From: Cereibacter_A sp052244495
Lineage (GTDB): Bacteria; Pseudomonadota; Alphaproteobacteria; Rhodobacterales; Rhodobacteraceae
Length of the DNA: 64,000 nucleotides
Direction: 5' to 3' (one strand)
NCBI GenBank assembly: GCA_052244495.1
Contig: JBQPXH010000013.1
Shown here one piece after another: positions 31,479 to 38,495 of this stretch. The notes under the pieces were generated by a model. The model saw only the letters and a program-made list of their open reading frames with translations, was not told where the DNA came from and did not search any database. Positions within the stretch are counted from its first letter, which is position 1. Every line of letters begins with the position of its first letter. The translations under genes were made by a program, and so were the position numbers.

Positions 31479-31761
31479 TCGCTCCTCCCCGGCGCCGCTG
31501 CTCCCGCCGCAGCGCCTCAACGATGGTTGTGTGGTCGCGCCGCAGGACGTTGCCGATCTGGGTCAGCGAGAAGCCCTCGCGCCGCGCGATGAAGGCGGCG
31601 AGGTCGCGGGCCTGAACGAGGCCCGGGAAGAGGCGCGCACCCGTAATCTCCTGCGGATCCCAACCTGTGGCGTTTGCGACCTCTTCAATGATTTCCGTGA
31701 TCCGGACGGGATGGCAGCGTTGTCGGATCTCGGCCGCGCGGGCGGCATCCTCTGGCGTCAT
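31468..31761 (-). CDS. Stand-alone DnaA domain IV-like DNA-binding protein
   Basis: A 97-residue protein. The C-terminal half, ARDLAAFIARREGFSLTQIG followed by NVLRRDHTTIVEALRR, is the DnaA-box-binding domain IV, including the DHTT recognition signature. No AAA+ domain is present. The N-terminal half (RITEIIEEVANATGWDPQEI) matches the first helices of domain IV. ATGA overlap on the upstream side and a 10-nt overlap downstream place it in a replication cassette, where it may recruit replication factors or occlude DnaA boxes. Confidence 0.82.
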   Translation of the reverse strand: MTPEDAARAAEIRQRCHPVRITEIIEEVANATGWDPQEITGARLFPGLVQARDLAAFIARREGFSLTQIGNVLRRDHTTIVEALRREQRRRGGANAS

Positions 31762-32384
31762 GCAACCCTCCTGGACGTCTCGGCCTTGCGTGGGCGACCT
31801 GCGATGCGGTCGACCATCTCGCAGAGCCCCATGGCCGCACGGGTGCCGACTGCCTCGGCCGCCATGGCCTCCGCCAGGCGCAGCTCACGGTAGACTTCGA
31901 GTGTGATGCTGCCGGTCCAGCCCTTCCCGCGCATGGGGAGCCCAAGCCTGCGGGCCTCTTCCGTGACGGCGTTGCGGTGCAGGCTCAGCACGGCGGCCAT
32001 GTCCTCGCGCCTCACGCCGGCCAGCCACATCGAACGGAACTCTGCCGCGTCGTAGAGGACCGGCGGCCCGCTCGGGCGCCGGGGCAGGCCCATCTGGCGC
32101 GCAAGCGTCGAGACGTAGCTGGCACCCGAGATCCCGAACCGTCGCGCGATCGCCTCGACCGGAATGGAGCGGTCCGCCCATGCGGCGGCAAAGGCCGCCC
32201 GCGAAAGCCGGATCTGCCGGCCGCCGAACTTGAAGGAGATACCCCAGCGCCGCGCATAGGCGTAGGCGGTGGTGACGGTCACTCCCTCGGCCGCGGCGGC
32301 TTGCGCGACCGTGAGGCCGCGCGCCGCCATGGCCTGGTACCGCGCCCGACGCGCTGGGTCCTTGCAGATGCCGCGCCGGCTCAT
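31758..32384 (-). CDS. Multi-HTH phage regulatory protein
   Basis: A 208-residue basic protein with at least three helix-turn-helix-like units: ARGLTVAQAAAAEGVTVTTA, SIPVEAIARRFGISGASYVS and GVRREDMAAVLSLHRNAVTE. Such serial HTH proteins are seen in Rhodobacteral phages. They may act like transposase-type DNA binders or GcrA-like regulators; the actual role is unknown. Stop and start overlap with both neighbours. Confidence 0.6.
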   Translation of the reverse strand: MSRRGICKDPARRARYQAMAARGLTVAQAAAAEGVTVTTAYAYARRWGISFKFGGRQIRLSRAAFAAAWADRSIPVEAIARRFGISGASYVSTLARQMGLPRRPSGPPVLYDAAEFRSMWLAGVRREDMAAVLSLHRNAVTEEARRLGLPMRGKGWTGSITLEVYRELRLAEAMAAEAVGTRAAMGLCEMVDRIAGRPRKAETSRRVA

Positions 32385-32899
32385 GCTTCAGGCCTCTCGG
32401 CATAAACAAACACCGGCATCTGGCCGGCGAGCGCGAGGCGCACCTCGTGCCAGATGCCATGGGATTGCGACCAGCCGCGGATGTCGGGCACCACGACGGC
32501 GGCGCAGGAATCGAGGATCGGGCGGCACCACTCCTCCCAGAGCGGCACGTTGAACGGATCGAGCCGCATGGAGGGGAACCGAGTCGCATGGATCATGGCC
32601 GCGCTCTGGACGATCGGTGAGACCGCACTGACCCCGACCTCGAGCAGCCGGGCGCACTCCACCGCGGCATCGCGCATGGCGGCTTCCGAACCGCTCGCGC
32701 TCCAGGAGCCGTCCTCAGCCCGGGCGCGCAGGGTGTAGGGTGAGGCGAGATAGACCGGACGGCCCCAGCGTGCATGCCGCGCGACGAGATAGAGCGAGGC
32801 GCCGAAGCGCAGGAGGCCCGAGCCTTGCGCGCGGTGCTGGGCCAGAAGCGACCACTGCGGGTCGCGAGCGGGGAACGAAGGACGCATGGGTGCGGTCAT
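32381..32899 (-). CDS. DUF1937 protein
   Basis: A 172-residue protein from the ATG at 32899, preceded by GGGAG. It has PVYLASPYTLRARAEDGSWS, a helical EAAMRDAAVECARLLEVGVS, SPIVQSAAMIHA and WCRPILDSCAAVVVPDIRGW. This is the DUF1937/nucleoside-deoxyribosyltransferase-like fold (YLASPY start). A role in nucleotide metabolism is possible but unproven. It is the first gene of a leftward cassette. Confidence 0.75.
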   Translation of the reverse strand: MTAPMRPSFPARDPQWSLLAQHRAQGSGLLRFGASLYLVARHARWGRPVYLASPYTLRARAEDGSWSASGSEAAMRDAAVECARLLEVGVSAVSPIVQSAAMIHATRFPSMRLDPFNVPLWEEWCRPILDSCAAVVVPDIRGWSQSHGIWHEVRLALAGQMPVFVYAERPEA

Positions 32900-33026
32900 C
32901 GGCAGCTCCCGTGCGCCGCCCATGAGGACCTCAGCGCACCGTGGGTGCGGCCATGCGCCAGATTGCCAATTGTCGAGTCGGAACAGGGAGTTGACTCGTC
33001 GCGAACGAATCGGGATATGGGAGTAG

Positions 33027-33059
33027 GTGTGGTGGTCCGCTGGTAACGAACCACCACAC
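33027..33059. promoter_or_regulatory. Inverted repeat in divergent promoter region
   Basis: GTGTGGTGG and CCACCACAC form a perfect 9-bp inverted repeat with a 15-nt centre, midway between the divergent genes at 32899 (minus) and 33157 (plus). TTGACT with a loosely matching -10 lies upstream at about 32992-33020. An operator is likelier than a terminator because both flanking genes point away from it. Confidence 0.45.
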
Positions 33060-33156
33060 TTGCGACACCCCGGCGCAAGCTGCCAAACCGGGGCGCCACT
33101 GGCAGGGCCGGGCTCACACCCCCGACACTGCCCCGTAGCCAAGAAAGGGGATTCCT

Positions 33157-33393
33157 GTGGCTACAATTTATCACCCCGAAACGGGGGTGCTTCTGAACGA
33201 CATCACGGTGTTTCGCAAGTCCCTGGACATCGTCGAAACCGAAACGGCTCGCCTGCTGCGTCGTGATGGCTTCAAGGTCCAGGACATTGCTTCGATGCTC
33301 GGGACGAACCAAGGCCGCGTGGCCGAAGCCCTCGGGCTGAAGCGAAAACGCCGGCACGACGATGACGACGACGGGGAGCCGACGCTCTTCTGA
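33157..33393 (+). CDS. Small HTH-like phage protein
   Basis: A 78-residue protein starting at GTG with AAAGGGG upstream. It has an N-terminal tail, a DIVETETARLLRRDGFKVQD helix pair and IASMLGTNQGRVAEALGL, which resembles a helix-turn-helix. The C-terminus is KRKRRHDDDDDGEPTLF. It is the only plus-strand gene between two leftward blocks, consistent with a separately regulated early regulator. Confidence 0.6.
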   Translation: MATIYHPETGVLLNDITVFRKSLDIVETETARLLRRDGFKVQDIASMLGTNQGRVAEALGLKRKRRHDDDDDGEPTLF

Positions 33394-33509
33394 GGCAGCC
33401 GCATAGGCGCCCGAGCCGCCGGCGCTACCGCGCGCCGTAGGCAATGCCGAGCCCCGGCGTCCGGAGGGAGGACGCGCGTCGGGGCAAAGCTTCCGAGCCA
33501 GCGAGTACA

Positions 33510-33704
33510 TCATGCGCTCGCCTCCGGCTGAACCACATCCACCGAGAGCGTGATCGCGACGGCGTCGGCATCCCCGATCAGCGACGTGACGAAGGGCTGC
33601 CCGAGCTTCGCCGCCTTCTCTCCGGCGGCAACGGCGATCACCAGGGCCTGCGACAGAGCGACCAGCTCCGGCATCGTGAGGGCGTTGATCTGCTCTTCCG
33701 TCAT
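33510..33704 (-). CDS. Small hypothetical phage protein
   Basis: A 64-residue protein from the ATG at 33704, with GAGGTGAG just upstream. It is helical at the start (EEQINALTMPELVALSQALV) and ends in a beta-like ITLSVDVVQPEASA. Not recognised. The longer upstream frame lacks a ribosome-binding site and overlaps the neighbouring gene antiparallel to sensible composition. Confidence 0.5.
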   Translation of the reverse strand: MTEEQINALTMPELVALSQALVIAVAAGEKAAKLGQPFVTSLIGDADAVAITLSVDVVQPEASA

Positions 33705-33883
33705 GATCTCACCTCGCTCCACGAAAATGGATGCCGGGGGGTCTGGCGCCTCCGCGCCCCGGCTCGCGGCGATCCGGCCCTGGGAGGAGGGCGGCGCCAG
33801 ATGGAAAGGACCGGGGGCGAATGGAGCGAGTGCCCCCGGTCGAGTGGCCGCGCCCGGCGCAGGCGAGGGCGCGGCGGCGAATG

Positions 33884-34156
33884 TCACGCGGTCACCAGAC
33901 CGAGGACGGCCGACACGACCGACCACAGGACGATGACGAGGACCCCCGTGCCCACGATCACGGACGGCAGCAGCCACCAGCCGGACGGCAGGATGCGGTC
34001 GAACTCGGGAGCGTCGTCGCCCCGCTGCTCTTGCGCGTTGTCGATCAGAGAAAAATACTTCCCCGACTTTGCCTTCCAGCGCAGGTGGTTGGACAAGGCG
34101 CGGATCGACCGCGCCTCGTAGAACCGCCCGGCGAGATGCCACCAGACCAAAATCAT
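33884..34156 (-). CDS. Hypothetical phage membrane protein
   Basis: A 90-residue protein with a cytoplasmic-looking N-terminal part (EARSIRALSNHLRWKAKSGK) and a single C-terminal transmembrane segment (LLPSVIVGTGVLVIVLWSVV). It overlaps the stop of the HTH gene before it by four bases. It is in the immediate-early leftward unit beside the Cro-like gene, so an exclusion or membrane-signalling role is possible. Confidence 0.55.
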   Translation of the reverse strand: MILVWWHLAGRFYEARSIRALSNHLRWKAKSGKYFSLIDNAQEQRGDDAPEFDRILPSGWWLLPSVIVGTGVLVIVLWSVVSAVLGLVTA

Positions 34157-34416
34157 TGAGCCCTTTGCCCCTCAATTCTTGAAAATACGACTTCCCCTCC
34201 CGCGATCATCAGGACCGCGGTGACATAGCGCAGCGAGGCGTCGTGCTCCTCGCGCAGCCAGTTCTTGACCTGCCGCGGCGACACCCCGAGGACGCGCGCG
34301 GCCTTGTGCGCCAGCTCGTGCTCCGAGGCGGACGGGAAGGCCCGCCACAGCATGTTGCGAAACCAGCGGCGAGACGCGCCAGCATGGTCAGACGATCCGG
34401 CAAGAAACTTCCTCAT
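34153..34416 (-). CDS. Phage HTH regulatory protein
   Basis: An 87-residue protein from the ATG at 34416, preceded by GGAG. It contains ASEHELAHKAARVLGVSPRQ and VKNWLREEHDASLRYVTAVL, a helix-turn-helix followed by a helical C-terminus, similar to small Cro/CII-type regulators in Rhodobacteral prophages. It lies downstream of the operator-proximal HTH gene on the leftward strand. Confidence 0.65.
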   Translation of the reverse strand: MRKFLAGSSDHAGASRRWFRNMLWRAFPSASEHELAHKAARVLGVSPRQVKNWLREEHDASLRYVTAVLMIAGGEVVFSRIEGQRAQ

Positions 34417-34496
34417 GTTCGCTCCATCATCTCCCTTGGCTGAGGGTTTAGATGACGAAGCGATTTCATGATGATCGAAGGGGGCGGGGTGACACA

Positions 34497-34751
34497 TCAC
34501 GCCGCCCCCTTGTTTTGGCTGGTCTCGCAAGGCTCAGCCGCCGGCACGAAGTCCGCGGCGGCAATATGAACCCCCGCTTCTGCAGCAGCGGCCATCAGCG
34601 CCGGCACATGCCACATCGGTATGAGGCCGCCGGTTCCGCCTTTGATCCTCGGCCTCATCCAGCTGTAGACGCGGGTGCGGTGGATCCCGACTATTTCGGC
34701 CACCTTCGATGGCCCGCCAAGCTTGGTGATGATCGTGCGTGCTGGTTCCAT
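34497..34751 (-). CDS. Cro-like HTH protein
   Basis: An 84-residue protein starting MEPARTIITKLGGPSKVAEI, then VGIHRTRVYSWMRP, KGGTGGLIPMWHVPALMAAA. This is the YdaS/Cro-type pattern (ARxII..LGG...A...G....RV..W..P...GGTGG.IP..H...L). It is the first leftward gene from the operators at 34760-34811 and divergent to the repressor-like gene, the expected place for cro. Confidence 0.75.
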   Translation of the reverse strand: MEPARTIITKLGGPSKVAEIVGIHRTRVYSWMRPRIKGGTGGLIPMWHVPALMAAAAEAGVHIAAADFVPAAEPCETSQNKGAA

Positions 34752-34759
34752 GCGTTAAT

Positions 34760-34778
34760 TGTAGCGATAATCGCTGCA
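34760..34778. promoter_or_regulatory. Repressor operator 1
   Basis: TGTAGCGA-TAA-TCGCTGCA is a near-perfect palindrome (one mismatch) 9 bp upstream of the cro-like start. It matches the site at 35462-35480, on the far side of the repressor-like gene, in both half-sites apart from that mismatch. Confidence 0.65.
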
Positions 34779-34794
34779 ATCGACAAGAGGGTCA

Positions 34795-34811
34795 GTCGCG
34801 AAAATCGCGAC
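34795..34811. promoter_or_regulatory. Repressor operator 2
   Basis: GTCGCGA-AAA-TCGCGAC is a perfect 7-bp palindrome with a 3-bp centre, 35 bp from operator 1 centre to centre. A related half-site (TTTCGCTACAA) follows at 34828-34838, just before the repressor-like ATG. Together they form a divergent operator region. Confidence 0.55.
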
Positions 34812-34845
34812 CGACAGTCCGCGCTCGTTTCGCTACAACGCGGCC

Positions 34846-35199
34846 ATGAGCAGGACGCCGAAATACGAGACCCCACCAGCGCACCCCATGAACCAGTGGG
34901 TGCGTGATGCGCTTGCCGCCTGGGGTCCCGATCGGACCATGACAGACCTTGCCGATTCCCTCACCAAGATGGGTGTCGGCACCTATGACCGGTCGAAGGT
35001 TCAGAAGATGACGGTCAAGCGGAAGGTGTCCAAGGCCGAGGCCGAAGCAATCTCGACCATCACCGGCTTCGCGCTCACGCCGCAGACAGAGGGTGCCGAC
35101 CTTCTTCGCAAGTATCAGTCGCTACGGCCGGATCAGCGAGCTGCGGTGGCTCGGCTGATGGACGTGATGCTCGCGGAGGGGAAAGCATCAGGTCAATAA
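34846..35199 (+). CDS. Phage repressor-like DNA-binding protein
   Basis: A 117-residue protein. The helix-turn-helix region is in residues 25-75: ALAAWGPDRTMTDLADSLTK, YDRSKVQKMTVKRKVSKAEA and ISTITGF. The C-terminal 40 residues are helical (DLLRKYQSLRPDQRAAVARL). It lacks a LexA-type peptidase domain, so it would not be inactivated by RecA-stimulated self-cleavage. It is divergent from the cro-like gene and flanked on both sides by the same palindromic operators, which supports it as the lysogeny repressor. Confidence 0.7.
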   Translation: MSRTPKYETPPAHPMNQWVRDALAAWGPDRTMTDLADSLTKMGVGTYDRSKVQKMTVKRKVSKAEAEAISTITGFALTPQTEGADLLRKYQSLRPDQRAAVARLMDVMLAEGKASGQ

Positions 35200-35436
35200 T
35201 CGCGCACAGCGCACGGCGCTCATCGTCTGATAGTGCGCCGATGGCCGCAGCGACGGCCTGATAATCCTCTGGGTCCATCAAATCCGCTTTCACTTGCGCG
35301 ATTCTACCTCGCGCAAGCTGTCTAATAGCAGCCTCCGGAACATTCAGGCAACGCCCCTACTGTCGCGTTAACCTTCGTGAACGGCCGCCAGCATGCGGCA
35401 CCTTGGCGCGCCTAGCCGAATCCCCGTGTCGCTGCT

Positions 35437-35480
35437 TTGTAGCGTTTTTCGCTTGCATGTATGTAGCGACTATCGCTACA
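35437..35480 (+). promoter_or_regulatory. Rightward early promoter with overlapping operators
   Basis: TTGTAG (35437-35442), a 17-nt spacer and TATGTA (35460-35465) resemble a housekeeping promoter 46 bp upstream of the first rightward gene. A perfect operator, TGTAGCGA-CTA-TCGCTACA (35462-35480), overlaps the -10. A degenerate copy, TGTAGCGTTTTTCGCTTGCA (35438-35457), overlaps the -35. Repressor binding would block this promoter. Confidence 0.6.
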
Positions 35481-35510
35481 AGAAAAGCATTGAGCGACAA
35501 GGAGCCGCCG

Positions 35511-35714
35511 ATGCCCGACAAATCCGCCTTTCCGATTACTGAAGTCGTGCGCCACGTCACTTCTGCCGGCCTCACGATCCACGAGGCCTTCACCATCGCA
35601 GCGCTTCCCGCCTGCATTGCCACGGCGCAGGCCGGCGAGACGCCCGAGCAGACCGCCACGCGCGCCAAGGCCTATGCCGACGCCGCCCTCTCGCATCGGA
35701 GGGCGCAGGAATGA
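35511..35714 (+). CDS. Small phage protein, first gene of the rightward operon
   Basis: A 67-residue protein from the ATG at 35511, with AAGGAG ten bases upstream. It is helical (FPITEVVRHVTSAGLTIHEA, EQTATRAKAYADAALSHRRA). Not recognised. The start lies just downstream of the operator-controlled promoter, and the stop overlaps the next ATG. Confidence 0.55.
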   Translation: MPDKSAFPITEVVRHVTSAGLTIHEAFTIAALPACIATAQAGETPEQTATRAKAYADAALSHRRAQE

Positions 35715-35896
35715 CCGCCGTCGCCTTCCGCTATCCCACCGCCGAGCCTGTCCAGCGCTTCGCCATCCTCGACCTGTCCGAGCCGCAGCTGCGCCTTCTG
35801 CTCGAGGCGGCCGAGGTCGGGCTTGATGATCTCGGCCCCGCCGCCGACCACGAGACCGCCATCCTGCAGCAGGCGCGGGAGGCGCTCGGGCAATGA
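35711..35896 (+). CDS. Small phage protein
   Basis: A 61-residue protein with RFAILDLSEPQLRLLLEAAE followed by VGLDDLGPAADHETAILQQA, giving two amphipathic helices. The ATG overlaps the previous stop and its TGA overlaps the next start. Function unknown. Confidence 0.5.
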   Translation: MTAVAFRYPTAEPVQRFAILDLSEPQLRLLLEAAEVGLDDLGPAADHETAILQQAREALGQ

Positions 35897-36219
35897 AGCC
35901 GGTGCTCCCCCTCTCGCCCCGCGAACTCGCCATGGCGCGCCACCACGCCGAGCACTCGCCCACGCCCGAGATCCGCGAGGCGGCCCACCGCCTCCTGACC
36001 GATCACGAACTTGCCGTCGCCTGCGGTCGTCCGCTCACCCGCGCCGTGGCCCGCCCCGCGTTCCGGAAAAGCCGCCCGAGCCCGCTCGGCCCCGGCTTGA
36101 CCGGCCTGATGGTCGGCGTGCTCGCGTTGGCGGGCCTCCTTGCCGTCGCAACGGCCGTCCTCGCCGGGACGGCGGATCCTACCCCCGCCGCCACCTGCGC
36201 CATGGAGGTGCCGAGATGA
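35893..36219 (+). CDS. Hypothetical phage membrane protein
   Basis: A 108-residue protein: an N-terminal helical domain (SPRELAMARHHAEHSPTPEI), a basic Pro-rich linker and one transmembrane segment (LTGLMVGVLALAGLLAVATA). It overlaps neighbours on both sides by four bases. Unknown role; membrane-anchored early proteins often affect superinfection. Confidence 0.5.
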   Translation: MKPVLPLSPRELAMARHHAEHSPTPEIREAAHRLLTDHELAVACGRPLTRAVARPAFRKSRPSPLGPGLTGLMVGVLALAGLLAVATAVLAGTADPTPAATCAMEVPR

Positions 36220-36377
36220 TCTCCGCACCCCGTCGCATCTCGCCGCTGAGCGTCTTCCTGGCCGCCTGCGCCCTGACGATGTTCGGCGCCCTCTGCCTGA
36301 CGGCAGCCCTTGCCGACCACCTCCTGCACCGCTCGCAGGTCGAGCTGCTGCAGGCCGCCGCCCTGCGCGGAATGTGA
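36216..36377 (+). CDS. 53-residue single-TM phage protein
   Basis: MISAPRRISPLSVFLAACAL, then TMFGALCLTAALADHLLHRS: a basic N-terminus followed by one hydrophobic segment. It begins with ATG overlapping the preceding stop (ATGA). Too short for family assignment; coupling to its neighbour supports translation. Confidence 0.5.
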   Translation: MISAPRRISPLSVFLAACALTMFGALCLTAALADHLLHRSQVELLQAAALRGM

Positions 36378-36396
36378 TCCCCAACCCGAGGAGCCG

Positions 36397-36807
36397 ATGA
36401 ACGTCCTTGCCCACCCTCAACCCGCCGCGCCGCCGGAAAGGAAGCCGATGAGCGAACTGCGCACCCTGGATCAGATCATCTCGCTGGCCGACAACGGCCA
36501 GTATCAGCCCCTGCTGCTGCAGGAGAATGACGATCTGATCTCCGAGATCGTCAACTTCAGCCAGGCCTACGGCACGAAGGCCGGCGGCAAGCTGCAGATC
36601 ACCATCAGCTACACGACCGACCGCTTCGGACAAATCGATCTGGCGATCGAGCACAAGGTCACGAAGCCCAAGACACCCAAGGCGAAGGCCACCGCGTGGA
36701 CCGCCGACGGCGGCGGGCTGACCATCGCGAACCCCAACCAGTCGCGGATGGAGATCCGTGAGGTCGCCGGCCGTCGCCAGCTGCGCACGCCCGGCGCGGA
36801 CGAGTAA
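36397..36807 (+). CDS. Hypothetical phage protein upstream of DUF2303
   Basis: A 136-residue protein from the ATG at 36397 with GAGGAG upstream. It contains LRTLDQIISLADNGQYQPLL, a helical FSQAYGTKAGGKLQITISYT segment and a TDRFGQIDLAIEHKVTKPKT strand-rich core. It pairs with the DUF2303 gene 18 bp downstream, an arrangement common in phage recombination/early cassettes. Specific activity unknown. Confidence 0.6.
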   Translation: MNVLAHPQPAAPPERKPMSELRTLDQIISLADNGQYQPLLLQENDDLISEIVNFSQAYGTKAGGKLQITISYTTDRFGQIDLAIEHKVTKPKTPKAKATAWTADGGGLTIANPNQSRMEIREVAGRRQLRTPGADE

Positions 36808-36825
36808 CCCCGAGAAGGACAGAAG

Positions 36826-37812
36826 ATGGACGAGAACACCACGAAGAACGTGCTCCAGACAGCGCTGGACGACGTGCTGCCGAAGATGGCGGATCCGGTC
36901 GAGATCCTGAACCACCTGCCGGGCATGTCGCCCTCCGCATCGCACTTTGCCATTCCCGACGACATGCGCCACGTCGATCTGACGGAGGCGATTGACCGGG
37001 TGGCGACGAAGCTGCAGCCGTGGCGCCGGACCGGCACGGCCAAGCTGCAGGACCTGGCAAGCCTCATCGCCTGGGCGAACTGCCACAAGGGCGAGACCTC
37101 GGCCCTCTTCGCCGACATCAGCGCAACGCCGAGCCTGACCTGCATCGCTGATTACATGGGTGCGGGCGCGCCGGTCATGGATCACGAGACGCGCGACCCG
37201 AAGGCCAGCCATTGCCGGCACCGCGCGCTCTACACCTTCCCGATGTCGAAGGAGTGGAAGCTCTGGACGGGCGTCAACAACAAGGCACTCGACAAGGCCG
37301 ACTTCGGCGAGTTCATCGAGGCCAACGCGAAGGACCTTCTCGACCCGACGCCGAACCTGCTGAACGGACACATTGGCGCGGCGAACGTCGAGCCGTGGGA
37401 AGTCCGCATGATCGAGGTCGCGCGCCAGCTGAACGGGCGCTTCGGCCAGTATCAGACGCTGGTGCAGCTCTCGCGCAGCTTCCAGGTGCACGAGGTCAGC
37501 AACCTGACCGCCACCCTGAACCGCGACACGGGCGAGACCTCGATCCAGTTCATCAACGAGCACCGCGAGCCGGACGGCCAGCCGCTGAAGATCCCGAACC
37601 TGTTCATGATCGCGATCCCGATTTTCGACCGCGGGGCGGCCTACCGCATTCCTGTCCGCTTCCGCTACCGCAAGGCCGGGTCGGAGGTGAAGTTCATCCT
37701 CTCGCTCCACAACGCGGAGATCGCCCTCGAGGACGCCATCGAGGAGGCGCTCCATGAGGCGACGGAGGCCACCGGCCTGCCGCTGTTCCGCGGCGAGCCC
37801 GAGCGGGCCTGA
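36826..37812 (+). CDS. DUF2303 (YfdQ-like) phage protein
   Basis: A 328-residue protein with the DUF2303 order: DLTEAIDRVATKLQPWRRTG, LQDLASLIAWANCHKGETSA, SLTCIADYMGAG, ALYTFPMSKEWKLWTGVNNK, FGEFIEANAKDLLDPTPNLL and a C-terminal FIAIPIF-like beta domain. The family is frequent beside single-strand annealing functions in phages, but its biochemistry is not established. Confidence 0.8.
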   Translation: MDENTTKNVLQTALDDVLPKMADPVEILNHLPGMSPSASHFAIPDDMRHVDLTEAIDRVATKLQPWRRTGTAKLQDLASLIAWANCHKGETSALFADISATPSLTCIADYMGAGAPVMDHETRDPKASHCRHRALYTFPMSKEWKLWTGVNNKALDKADFGEFIEANAKDLLDPTPNLLNGHIGAANVEPWEVRMIEVARQLNGRFGQYQTLVQLSRSFQVHEVSNLTATLNRDTGETSIQFINEHREPDGQPLKIPNLFMIAIPIFDRGAAYRIPVRFRYRKAGSEVKFILSLHNAEIALEDAIEEALHEATEATGLPLFRGEPERA

Positions 37813-37910
37813 GCCATCCCGCGCGCGGCGGGCAATCCGCGCACCTCCCCGTTGCAACTCCCCGGCCTCCGGGCCGGGGCCTCTTCCTCCGAGGAGCCAG
37901 GAGCTTCCCC

Positions 37911-38495
37911 ATGAAATACCGCCTGCACTGTCAGAAATCCGGCCGCTTCTGGGATCGCGCGAGGCCGGATGGTCATGGCTACATCTGCCGCTCTTGCGAG
38001 CGGGTCACACCGGAGCACCTCCCGAACCCCCGCGACCGTCGCGAAGCCCGGCAGAGGGGCGAGGCATGGTGCCGTGAGTGTCTCGCGTGGCTACCTGCCG
38101 ATGATGTGAATAAGCAGGGCCTCTGCGGCGAGCATCAGAGAGCTGCCGACCGCGCCCGCTATGCGGCCGACCCGGAGCATCGCGAACGGCGCCTTGCGCA
38201 CTCTTCCTCCCGTAAGCGTGGAGTGGCGAGGGTTCCGAGCGAGGCCAGAGAGCTGATGCTGGAACTATTCGAGGGCGGGTGCGCCTACTGCGATCAGCAA
38301 GCCGAGACATGGGATCACGTTGTCCCAGTCTCGAAGGGCGGAACTACCGAGCCGCGGAACATCGTCCCGGCCTGCATCGCCTGCAACAGCTCCAAGCGCG
38401 ACCGAGACCTGGACGAGTGGCTATCCGCCACCGGTCGGCAGATGAGCGTGCGCGCGATCGAGCATCTGGCACACCATGGAGCATTCGATGGCTGA
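37911..38495 (+). CDS. HNH endonuclease with zinc ribbons
   Basis: A 194-residue protein. The N-terminus has Cys pairs (YICRSCERV and AWCRECLAW). The C-terminus is an HNH nuclease: LFEGGCAYCDQQAETWDHVV, PVSKGGTTEPRNIVPACIAC, NSSKRDRDLDEW. It may be a homing or DNA-processing nuclease. Its stop overlaps the DUF5131 start. It is distinct from the terminase-associated HNH gene. Confidence 0.88.
   Translation: MKYRLHCQKSGRFWDRARPDGHGYICRSCERVTPEHLPNPRDRREARQRGEAWCRECLAWLPADDVNKQGLCGEHQRAADRARYAADPEHRERRLAHSSSRKRGVARVPSEARELMLELFEGGCAYCDQQAETWDHVVPVSKGGTTEPRNIVPACIACNSSKRDRDLDEWLSATGRQMSVRAIEHLAHHGAFDG

Noticed and set aside
35075..35293. Minus-strand frame (MDPEDYQAVAAAIGALSDDE...) overlapping the end of the repressor gene
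   Set aside because: Its N-terminal part reads like a real helical protein, but half overlaps the repressor antisense and there is no clear ribosome-binding site. Left undecided rather than annotated.
35731..37857. 708-residue minus-strand open frame opposite the DUF2303 region
   Set aside because: Low-complexity antisense frame; the plus strand has coupled phage genes with ribosome-binding sites and a recognisable DUF2303 protein.
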